Shown: one piece after another, positions 16,401 to 23,262 of the stretch
Layout: each line of letters opens with the position of its first letter
Numbering within the stretch: position 1 is the first letter of the stretch
Assembly (NCBI GenBank): GCA_963768975.1
Contig: CAVYKB010000019.1
Location: 495,147 to 559,146, forward strand
Direction of reading: 5' to 3'
From: CADCTB01 sp963768975
GTDB taxonomy: Bacteria; Actinomycetota; Acidimicrobiia; Acidimicrobiales; AC-14
DNA: 64,000 nt
The notes under the pieces: generated by a model
Seen by the model: only the letters and a program-made list of their open reading frames with translations
Told to the model about the DNA's origin: nothing
The model's database searches: none
Made by a program: the position numbers and the translations under genes

Positions 16401-17824
16401 TGGCTGAGGACAACGTGGGCACCATCGCCGCCGGCGTGGCCAAGGCCCTGGCCGAGGTCATCCACATCTCCGGTGCCAACGGCGGCACCGGCGCCTCGCC
16501 CCTCGGCTCGATCAAGCACGCCGGCCTCCCGTGGGAGCTGGGCGTGGCCGAGACCCAGCGGGCCCTCATGGAGAACGGCCTGCGGGACCGGGTGCGCATG
16601 CGCATGGACGGCGGGCTCATGACCGGCCGTGACGTGCTCATGGCCGCCCTCTTGGGCGCGGACGAGTACTCCTTCGGCACCGCGGCCATGATCGCCGAGG
16701 GCTGCATCATGCTCCGGGCCTGCCACAAAGACACCTGCACCACCGGCATCGCCACCCAGCGGCCCCACCTGCGGGCCAAGTTCGCGGGCACGCCCGAGGG
16801 CGTCGCCGCCTACATGCTCTTCATCGCCCAGGAGGTCCGCCAGGAGCTGGCCGCCCTCGGCCTGCGCACCCTCGACGAGGCCATCGGCCAGGTCGAGTGC
16901 CTGCGCCAGCGGGTCATCGGCGATAACCGGCCCGACAGCATGGACCTGACGCCGCTCATCACCCCGCCCGTCGACCTTGATGCCCCCCGCCACTTCGTCG
17001 CGCCTGTCGCCTTCCAGAAGCCCCGCTCCGCTCTTGGCGACCGCCTGGAAGCCGACGCCTACCGGGCCATCTGGGACGGCGAGGACATCGAGCTGGAGTA
17101 CCCCATCGTCAACGCCGACCGCACCGTGGGTGCCGCCCTATCCGGAGCCCTGGCCCTCGAGTTCGGCTCCTCCCCGCCCCCCGGGTCGGCCACGGTGCGC
17201 TTCACCGGGTCCGCGGGCCAGAGTTTCGGCGCCTTCCTGGGCCACGGCATCGAGTTCGAGCTGACGGGAGAGGCCAACGACTACGTCGGCAAGGCCATGG
17301 CCGGCGGACGCATCATCATCCGCCCGCCGGTCAACGACGCCGGCGACCCGGTGCTGGCCGGCAACACCTGCCTCTACGGGGCCACTGGCGGCCAGCTGTT
17401 CGTCGCCGGCTCGGCCGGCGAGCGTTTCGGGGTCCGCAACTCCGGCGCCACTGCGGTCGTCGAGGGCGTGGGCGACCACGCCTGTGAGTACATGACGGGC
17501 GGGGCGATCGTCGTCCTCGGGCCCGTGGGCTACAACCTCGGTGCCGGCATGACCGGCGGCCGGGCCTTCGTGTGGGACCCGGGCTCGCAGCTCACCACCC
17601 GGCTCAACACCGCCCTGGTCGAGGCGGCTCGGCCCGACGCGGAGTCGTTGGAGGAGCTGCGGTGGCTGATCGAGCGTCACCAGGAGCTGACCGGTTCGGC
17701 GCAAGCCGCCCGGCTGCTCGACGACTGGATATCGACGGTGGCCCACAGCTGGCTGGTGGCACCGGTCGACCACATCCGCCGGATGGAGGCCCAGCAGGCG
17801 GCCGTCGTGGCGGCCAGCGCCTAA
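13445..17824 (+). CDS. gltB: Glutamate synthase large subunit
   Basis: The 1459-residue protein makes two glutamates from glutamine and 2-oxoglutarate. The mature N-terminal Cys nucleophile of the class-II amidotransferase domain lies in DACGIGFVA (about residue 12) after a short propeptide, and HNGEINAVAGN is the conserved loop near residue 215. The central and FMN-binding synthase domains follow, with IHISGANGGTGASPLGSIKH and the 3Fe-4S cysteines in MLRACHKDTCTTG (near residue 1095). The C-terminal beta-helix (about 1210-1420) has the usual GGXI repeats. Length is normal for bacterial GltB. No gltD small subunit is adjacent; the downstream gene is a regulator, so the electron-donating partner must be encoded elsewhere. 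Start is GTG 13445 with GAGG upstream. Confidence 0.95.
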   Translation: MPITPTRELDACGIGFVAQRSGQASRDVVTAALGGLACVKHRGAVAADARSSDGSGLLVPIPPAIFGEGRGLAMLFVRGEDPRAGVEEAAKAEGIRVVEWRVPPTDDSVLGILARGSAPAMLQAVLEADGVPDERAAFRLRRRIATTTTGTYVASCSFRTVVYKGLITADALAGYYLDLADQRFEAAFAVFHQRFSTNTLPTWERAQPFRTLCHNGEINAVAGNLNRMRARASLGTAAAGLGPEKLFRPVFDAEDSDSGQLDSVVELLTRGGRDIRHALAMTIPEAWEGERDIASEVKGFYRYHASLMEPWDGPAGVIFTDGIGVGATLDRSGLRPLRYAVCDDGLVVCCSEAGAVDVSGRGQVKRGRLGPGQMLYVTPGEGVVYDQQNKAKLAAGGPYARWAQDGLRHQATGQHISQTADAAVLEQRQAIFGYSREELAMVLRYMANEAKEPTYSMGDDSPLPHLAGRPRPIHHYLRQRFAQVTNPPIDHLRERLVMSLRTLLGPRHPILQAAPESTQLLVLKSFFLYPSAIAGFLTGDCGSFGCGRLDATFPVADGPDGLLAAVQRLCDEAERLVRDGTGILIIDDGGVGDDQAPVPALLATGAVHHRLVARGMRSDTSLVVSADDARDVHYIACLLGYGADAICPALALETVAYEADQNVDSELSGPEAQHRLQAGLEDGVLKVMSKMGISTVDSYRGAQIFEVMGLGPEVVDLCFAGTPSVVGGVGWAELGEDALSRHGEGRTVEGGYYRALKNKGEYHTHNDPVVKALNEMKAAHLLQAAIRDGNSEQYDRFAALVNGRPPTELHDLLEFVPAGPPVPLDEVESVQEIVKRFSTGAMSHGALSREAHETLTEAMNLIGGKSNCGEGGESFARFSTRGQPTGDKNSRIKQIASGRFGVTPEYCAFADELNIKMAQGSKPGEGGQIPGNKVSEEIAELRHTQPGIGLISPPPHHDIYSIEDLAQLIFDLKQVNRLADVSVKLVAEDNVGTIAAGVAKALAEVIHISGANGGTGASPLGSIKHAGLPWELGVAETQRALMENGLRDRVRMRMDGGLMTGRDVLMAALLGADEYSFGTAAMIAEGCIMLRACHKDTCTTGIATQRPHLRAKFAGTPEGVAAYMLFIAQEVRQELAALGLRTLDEAIGQVECLRQRVIGDNRPDSMDLTPLITPPVDLDAPRHFVAPVAFQKPRSALGDRLEADAYRAIWDGEDIELEYPIVNADRTVGAALSGALALEFGSSPPPGSATVRFTGSAGQSFGAFLGHGIEFELTGEANDYVGKAMAGGRIIIRPPVNDAGDPVLAGNTCLYGATGGQLFVAGSAGERFGVRNSGATAVVEGVGDHACEYMTGGAIVVLGPVGYNLGAGMTGGRAFVWDPGSQLTTRLNTALVEAARPDAESLEELRWLIERHQELTGSAQAARLLDDWISTVAHSWLVAPVDHIRRMEAQQAAVVAASA

Positions 17825-17842
17825 ATCGACTAGAGAGGAGCT

Positions 17843-18559
17843 ATGCGCTCCCCCGGCGGCGGGTCAGCCGACGCCTTTGCGGAGATGGCGCGCGCACTCC
17901 TGGCCGAAGGCGACGTGCAGCACACGTTGCAGAGGATCTGCGACATGGCGGTGGAAACGATCGACGGGTGTGACCACGCCGGCATTTCCTTCCTGAAGGG
18001 AAGGAAGGTCGATACGCCGGCGGCGAGCGACGACGTGCCTCGCAAGGTCGACGCCATCCAGTACGAGGTCGCCGAGGGCCCCTGCCTCGACGCCATCCGT
18101 GACCACCAGGTGTTCGAGACCGGCGACCTGGGCCACGAGCGCCGGTGGCCCCACTTCGCCACCCGAGCCCAGCGGGAGACGGGCATCACCAGCATGCTGT
18201 GCTTCCGGCTGTTCGTGGCGGGCGACACGCTCGGCGCCCTGAACCTCTACTCGAAGGCCAGCGAGGCCTTCGGCGAGGAGTCACGCACGGTGGGACTCGT
18301 GTTCGCGGCCCATGCCGCCGTGGCGCTTTCGAGCGCCGTGCACGGCGAGCAGATGGAGGAAGCACTGGAGTCCCGCGACCTGATCGGCCAGGCCAAGGGC
18401 ATGCTGATGGCCCGGGAGGGCGTCAGCGCCGAACAGGCCTTCGACATGCTGCGGCGGGCCTCGCAGCGGCTCAACGTCAAGCTGCGGGATGTCGCCCAGT
18501 CGATGGTGGACTCTTCAACTTCGCCGGCGGGCGGCGATGGCGGCAAGAGCGGCGCCTGA
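17843..18559 (+). CDS. GAF-ANTAR transcription antitermination regulator
   Basis: The 238-residue protein has a GAF sensor domain (about residues 10-165, with GPCLDAIRDHQVFETGDL) followed by an ANTAR RNA-binding domain (about 168-225, with RDLIGQAKGMLMAREGVSAEQAF and LRRASQRLNVKLRDVA). ANTAR proteins bind paired hairpins in nascent mRNA and prevent termination; the GAF domain probably senses a small ligand or redox state. GAF Cys positions near C31, C42 and C76 are visible. The start ATG 17843 follows AGAGAGGAGCT. It lies 18 bases after gltB and may be co-transcribed with it. Its 3' end overlaps the convergent SDR gene by 45 bases. A paralogue is at 50147-50875. Confidence 0.9.
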   Translation: MRSPGGGSADAFAEMARALLAEGDVQHTLQRICDMAVETIDGCDHAGISFLKGRKVDTPAASDDVPRKVDAIQYEVAEGPCLDAIRDHQVFETGDLGHERRWPHFATRAQRETGITSMLCFRLFVAGDTLGALNLYSKASEAFGEESRTVGLVFAAHAAVALSSAVHGEQMEEALESRDLIGQAKGMLMAREGVSAEQAFDMLRRASQRLNVKLRDVAQSMVDSSTSPAGGDGGKSGA

Positions 18560-19504
18560 AGCGGTCCCCACCGCCAGCCGGCGGTGCATGCTGAGCCGGC
18601 TCTGGACGCTGCGCTCCTTGGCCTTGTCGTCGAATATGCCGTGGGCCCCCTGGGTGCCGGCGACCGGCGCTTCGAGGTTGTCCGGGCGGTCGGGCCCGAC
18701 GGGCATGTCGGTCTGCTGGGCCTGGAAGTTGGTCTTCGCCAGGTACCGGTCGAGCACGCCGGGAATGAACGAGTTGGCGAGGATGGTGCCGACCGTCGGG
18801 TAGCCCACCCAGTACTCCCGGCGGGGATGGTCGGCCGCCCAGACGATGGCCCGCCCGGCAACCTCGGGCTGGTAGATCGGCGGGACCGGTTGGGGATGGA
18901 CCGGCAGCCGGGTCCGGGCCCACCCGAACTGGGGGGTGTTCAGCGCCGGCATGTGGACGCTGGTGATCCGGATGCCGCTGCGGTCGTGGAGCAGTTCACA
19001 GCGCAGGGAGTCGACGAACCCGCGAATGGCGTGCTTGGAGGCGCAGTAGCTGGCTTGAAGGGGAATCGCCCGGTAGGCCATGGCGGAACCGACCTGGACG
19101 ATCGTGCCCCGGTCACGGGGCCGCATGCGGCGCAGGGCGGCCAGGATGCCGTTCACGCTGCCGAGGTAGGTGACCTCGGTGACCCGCCGGACCTCCTCGG
19201 GGGTGAGCTGGGCCACGGGGGAGAACACCGACGTCATCGCGCTGTTGACCCAGACATCGATCGGGCCGATCGTCTCCTCGATCTGGGTGGCCGCGTCGTC
19301 GACGGCTCCGGCGTCGGCCACGTCGGTGGGGATGCCCAGGGCCCGCACCCCCGCGCCCTCGACCTCCCGGCAGACGGCCGCCAGCCGCTCCTCCCCCCGG
19401 GCCAGGACGGCGACGTGGAAGCCCCGGTGGGCGAAGGTGCGGGCCGCGGCCCGGCCGGCGCCGGCCGAGCCGCCGGTGATGACGACCACCTTCCTGTCTG
19501 TCAC
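18515..19504 (-). CDS. SDR-family oxidoreductase
   Basis: This 329-residue short-chain dehydrogenase has the classical pattern: VVVITGGSAGAGRAAARTF (TGxxxGxG cofactor loop, residues 6-24) and active-site Tyr/Lys in SYCASKHA (about 155-162). The usual NNAG structural motif is replaced by VNSAM. A C-terminal extension of about 80 residues ends in a hydrophobic alanine-rich stretch and basic tail, which could touch the membrane. GTG 19504 is chosen because it directly precedes the first beta strand and has GGGAAGG upstream; the open frame continues to 19567 without need. The 3' end overlaps the GAF-ANTAR gene by 45 bases, convergently. The cofactor is probably NADP; the substrate is unknown. Confidence 0.88.
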   Translation of the reverse strand: MTDRKVVVITGGSAGAGRAAARTFAHRGFHVAVLARGEERLAAVCREVEGAGVRALGIPTDVADAGAVDDAATQIEETIGPIDVWVNSAMTSVFSPVAQLTPEEVRRVTEVTYLGSVNGILAALRRMRPRDRGTIVQVGSAMAYRAIPLQASYCASKHAIRGFVDSLRCELLHDRSGIRITSVHMPALNTPQFGWARTRLPVHPQPVPPIYQPEVAGRAIVWAADHPRREYWVGYPTVGTILANSFIPGVLDRYLAKTNFQAQQTDMPVGPDRPDNLEAPVAGTQGAHGIFDDKAKERSVQSRLSMHRRLAVGTASGAALAAIAARRRS

Positions 19505-19520
19505 GGCCCTTCCCCGGGAT

Positions 19521-20834
19521 TCAGCGGCGGGTCCCTCTGACCGAGCCGGTGACGTCGCCCTCCCCACCCGTGTCGAGGCCGCAGACCAGGACGCGCTTGC
19601 CGTCCTCCCAAGCCGACTCCTGGGGCACGATCTCGAAGTCCTTCAGCTTGGATTGCTCCAGCGGGATGCCCAGGTACTCGGTGAGGGGCTGGCCCAGGCA
19701 GCCGTCGGCCGCGAACTGCACCAGGGCGTCCTTGCCCGGGTAGGGGTCCTCGGGGCCGGCCGGGTGGGTGACGAGGAAGAAGATCTCGGAATTGTGGGGC
19801 TGGTCGCACGGCTTGAGCTCGATGCCGCGGATCTCGTTCGACGCCGAGGAGTCGAAGCAGTCGCCGACCTTCAGCGCCGAGTAGTCGATCCCCTCGTCCC
19901 GGAAGTTGTCGTAGGCCCAGACGGCGCCGGCGGCCAGGGCGGCCGCGACAACGAGACCGGCGACGATCTTGACCAGGGTGCGCAGGCGCTTCCGGTCGGG
20001 CTTACGCTCCGGCGCCGGCGCCTGGAAGGGGGGCGGAGCGAACTCCCTCGTCGAAGGGGGCTCCGGCGGGGCCGGCGGCGGGGTGTAGTTCCGGGGAGGC
20101 GGCGGGGGCGGGGCCGAAGGCGTGGGAGCCGAGGCGACGGTCCTCATCTCGTCGTCCTCATCGTCCTCCTCGAGCACCTCCGGGGCGGCCCACTCGTCCT
20201 CGACCCCGACCTCGTCCTCGACCGCCTCATCGAGCTCGTCGTCCTCCGCCAGCCACTCGTCCTCGTCGGGGACGGGGGCCACGAGGACCCGGGTCACGGG
20301 CTCGTCCGGCTCCACGGGCGGCGCCGGGGGGGGCGCAGCGGCCGGCGCCGGCGCCCTGCCCTCCACCTGGAGGGCGGCATTCCGGAGGAGGCTTCGGATC
20401 CGAGCGTGGGGATCCTCCCGCACCGGCTCGGGCTCGGGGGTCTTCCAGTCGTCGTCGAAGGTCTGCTCGGCGGCCAGGCGCGTCTGGCGCGCCTTCTTCG
20501 GCCGGGGGGCGGGCGTGGCGCCCCGGCCCCTGGTCGGCCGCGGCGCCTCCTTGGCCAAGGCAGCCTTCTTGGCGGCGGCAGCCCGCGGCGCCGGCGCTGC
20601 TTTCTTGGCCGCTGCTTTCTTGGCCGGCGCTGCTTTCTTGGCCGGCGCTGCCCGCTTCGCCGGCGCCGCCCGCTTCGCCGGCGCCGCCTTCTTGGCTGCT
20701 GCCCGCTTCGCCGGCGCCGCCTTCTTAACTGCTGCCCGCTTCGCCGGCGCCTCGGATCTCTTCACGGCCGCTTTCCTGGCCGTGCCCGTGGTGGCCCTCG
20801 TCCTGCGCCGCGCCACTTCGTCGTCGTCTGCCAT
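19521..20834 (-). CDS. Membrane-anchored septum-formation-domain protein with a histone-H1-like N-terminal tail
   Basis: This 437-residue protein has four parts. Residues about 15-110 are a lysine/alanine/proline repeat region (units such as APAKRA and AAKKAAPAKR) like histone H1 or mycobacterial HupB tails. Residues about 130-260 are proline-rich and strongly acidic. A single transmembrane helix sits near residues 285-308. The extracytoplasmic domain contains YSALKVGDCFD, LKPCDQPHNSEIFF and a C-terminal CGLD segment, the septum-formation (DUF4190-associated) domain of actinobacteria with its conserved cysteines. The basic tail should be cytoplasmic and able to touch DNA, which would link chromosome and division site; that role is inference. 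It lies 16 bases upstream of the SDR gene on the same strand. Start is ATG 20834. Confidence 0.75.
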   Translation of the reverse strand: MADDDEVARRRTRATTGTARKAAVKRSEAPAKRAAVKKAAPAKRAAAKKAAPAKRAAPAKRAAPAKKAAPAKKAAAKKAAPAPRAAAAKKAALAKEAPRPTRGRGATPAPRPKKARQTRLAAEQTFDDDWKTPEPEPVREDPHARIRSLLRNAALQVEGRAPAPAAAPPPAPPVEPDEPVTRVLVAPVPDEDEWLAEDDELDEAVEDEVGVEDEWAAPEVLEEDDEDDEMRTVASAPTPSAPPPPPPRNYTPPPAPPEPPSTREFAPPPFQAPAPERKPDRKRLRTLVKIVAGLVVAAALAAGAVWAYDNFRDEGIDYSALKVGDCFDSSASNEIRGIELKPCDQPHNSEIFFLVTHPAGPEDPYPGKDALVQFAADGCLGQPLTEYLGIPLEQSKLKDFEIVPQESAWEDGKRVLVCGLDTGGEGDVTGSVRGTRR

Positions 20835-20967
20835 GTCCTCCTCCGAGCCGGCTCGGCCTTTGCATCCTCGTCACGGCCCGTGGCCCGTGCGATCCCGTGC
20901 ACCGGCCAGCATACGACCCGCTCGCCCGCCTCCCGCGAGGCGGCGGTCCTCCGGGTGTTCCGCGGCG

Positions 20968-23262
20968 GTGCGAGAATGGCGGACCGAGAGGAGGCAGGCC
21001 ATCACCGTCACCCCGAACACCCCCGTCGAGCTCGTCCAGCGCCTGTACGGCGAACTGGATGGTCGCCTGGCGGCTGGCCGGCGCCTGCTCGGTCGCCCGC
21101 TCACGCTGGCCGAGAAGATCCTGGTTGCCCACCTCGACGACATGGGGGTCCAGCCCCCCGTTCGCGGCCGGTCCTATGTCGAGCTCCGACCTGACCGGGT
21201 GGCCATGCAGGACGCCACGGCCCAGATGGCGGTACTGCAGTTCATGACCGCCGGCCTGCCGGCGGTGCAGGTCCCGACCACCGTCCACTGCGACCACCTC
21301 ATCCTGGCCCAGGACGGCGCCGCCGCCGACCTGGCCGTGGCCGAGGACGTGAACCGGGAGGTCTACGACTTCCTGTGCACGGCCTCCAGCCGGTACGGGA
21401 TCGGGTTCTGGAAGCCCGGCGCCGGCATCATCCACCAGGTCGTGCTCGAGCGCTACGCCTTCCCCGGGGGGATGATGATCGGCACCGACAGCCACACACC
21501 CAACGCCGGCGGGCTGGGGATGGTGGCCATCGGCGTGGGCGGGGCCGACGCGGTCGACGTCATGACGGGCGGCCCGTTCGGCCTGCGCTGGCCCCGGCTC
21601 ATCGGCGTGCGCCTCACCGGGAGCCTCTCGGGTTGGGCGTCGCCCAAGGACGTCATCCTGCGGGTGGCCGAGATCCTCACGGTGCGGGGTGGCACGGGCG
21701 CCATCGTCGAGTACTTCGGGCCGGGAACGGCGGCGATCAGTTGCACGGGCAAGGCCACCATCTGCAACATGGGCGCCGAGATCGGCGCCACCACGTCGGT
21801 CTTCCCCTACGACCGGCGGTCGCACGCCTACCTCACCGCCACCGGCCGGGCCGGGCTGGCCGAGGCGGCCGACGCCGTCGCCGATCACCTGCGGGCCGAC
21901 GACGACGTCATGGCCGACCCCGCCTCGTTCTACGACGAGCTGATCGAGATCGACCTTAACGCCATCGAGCCCCACGTCGTCGGTCCCCACACCCCTGACC
22001 TCGGCCGCCCCGTCTCCGCCCTGGGAGCAGAGGCCAAGGAGAAGGATTGGCCGCTGCGCCTCTCCCAGGCCCTCGTCGGCTCCTGCACGAACTCCTCCTA
22101 CGAGGACATCAGCCGGGCGGCGAGCGTGGCCCGCCAGGCCAGTGCCCGGGGCCTGAAGACCCGCACTCCCCTGCTGATCACGCCCGGATCCGAGGTCGTG
22201 CGGGCCACCGTGGAGCGCGACGGCCTCCTGGCCGATCTCGAGGCGGTCGGCGCCACCGTGCTGGCCAACGCGTGCGGGCCATGCATCGGGCAGTGGGCCC
22301 GGTCCGACGTGATCAAGGGCGAGAACAACTCGATCATCACCTCGTTCAACCGCAACTTCCCCAAGCGCAACGACGGTAACCCGGAGACACTGGCCTTCAT
22401 CGCCTCGCCTGAGACCACCGTCGCCTACGCCCTCGCCGGCACACTCGACTTCAACCCCCTGACCGACCCCGTGGGCGGTGCCCCTCTGGAGGAGCCGCAG
22501 GGCCACGAGTTGCCCCCCGACGGCTACGCGGGCGGCGACGCCGGCTTCATCGCCCCACCGGAGGACGGCTCCGGGGTCGACGTAGTGATCGCCCCCGACA
22601 GCGAGCGGTTGCAGCGGCTCGCGCCCTTCCCGCCGAACACCGACGACGTCCTGGACGAGCTGCCCGTCCTGCTGAAGGCCCGGGGCAAGTGCACCACCGA
22701 CCACATCTCCGCCGCCGGCCGCTGGCTGCGCTTCCGGGGCCACCTGGAGAACATCAGCGGGAACCTCTTCATGTCGGTGACCAACGCCTACACCGGCGAG
22801 TCCGGGGTCGGCTGGTGCGAGCTGCACAAGGAGCGTGAGCCGTACCCCGACGTGGCCCGCCACTACCGCGACGCGGGCCTGCCCTGGGTCGCCGTGGGCG
22901 ACGAGAACTACGGGGAGGGCTCGTCGCGCGAGCACGCAGCCATGGAGCCCAGGTTCATGGGCGCACGGGCCATTCTCGTGCGCTCCTTCGCCCGCATCGC
23001 CGAGACCAACCTGAAGAAGCAGGGTGTCCTACCCCTGGTGTTCAGCGACCCGGCCACCTACGACGAGATCGGCGAGCTAGACCACATCTCCCTCTTCGGG
23101 CTGGACGGCCTGGCTCCCGACCGGCCCGTCGAGTGCCGGCTCCACCGGCCCGACGGCTCCACGGTCGACTTCACCTGCACCCATACCTTCAGCGACGAGC
23201 ACATCGAGTGGTACCGGGCCGGCAGCGCCCTCAACCTCATCCGCCGGCGCTTCGGCGTCTGA
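20968..23262 (+). CDS. acn: Aconitate hydratase (mitochondrial-type)
   Basis: This enzyme isomerises citrate and isocitrate in the TCA cycle. Iron-sulfur ligands are seen as VGSCTNSSYED and NACGPCIGQW, and GTDSHTPNAGGLGM is the substrate and cluster region. The swivel domain near the C-terminus contains GDENYGEGSSREHAA. At about 755 residues it is the mitochondrial-type length, opening with LVQRLYGELDGRL. GTG 20968 is the only canonical in-frame start near the homologous N-terminus, but it has no ribosome-binding site. A perfect AGGAGG at 20989-20994 points instead to ATC at 21001 (protein beginning ITVTPNTP). The 3' end overlaps the opposing membrane-protein frame by 186 bases. Confidence 0.93.
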   Translation: MREWRTERRQAITVTPNTPVELVQRLYGELDGRLAAGRRLLGRPLTLAEKILVAHLDDMGVQPPVRGRSYVELRPDRVAMQDATAQMAVLQFMTAGLPAVQVPTTVHCDHLILAQDGAAADLAVAEDVNREVYDFLCTASSRYGIGFWKPGAGIIHQVVLERYAFPGGMMIGTDSHTPNAGGLGMVAIGVGGADAVDVMTGGPFGLRWPRLIGVRLTGSLSGWASPKDVILRVAEILTVRGGTGAIVEYFGPGTAAISCTGKATICNMGAEIGATTSVFPYDRRSHAYLTATGRAGLAEAADAVADHLRADDDVMADPASFYDELIEIDLNAIEPHVVGPHTPDLGRPVSALGAEAKEKDWPLRLSQALVGSCTNSSYEDISRAASVARQASARGLKTRTPLLITPGSEVVRATVERDGLLADLEAVGATVLANACGPCIGQWARSDVIKGENNSIITSFNRNFPKRNDGNPETLAFIASPETTVAYALAGTLDFNPLTDPVGGAPLEEPQGHELPPDGYAGGDAGFIAPPEDGSGVDVVIAPDSERLQRLAPFPPNTDDVLDELPVLLKARGKCTTDHISAAGRWLRFRGHLENISGNLFMSVTNAYTGESGVGWCELHKEREPYPDVARHYRDAGLPWVAVGDENYGEGSSREHAAMEPRFMGARAILVRSFARIAETNLKKQGVLPLVFSDPATYDEIGELDHISLFGLDGLAPDRPVECRLHRPDGSTVDFTCTHTFSDEHIEWYRAGSALNLIRRRFGV

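Noticed and set aside
20725..22935. A 736-codon minus-strand open frame opposite aconitase
   Set aside because: The plus strand encodes conserved iron-sulfur and substrate motifs of aconitase; the minus reading has none.
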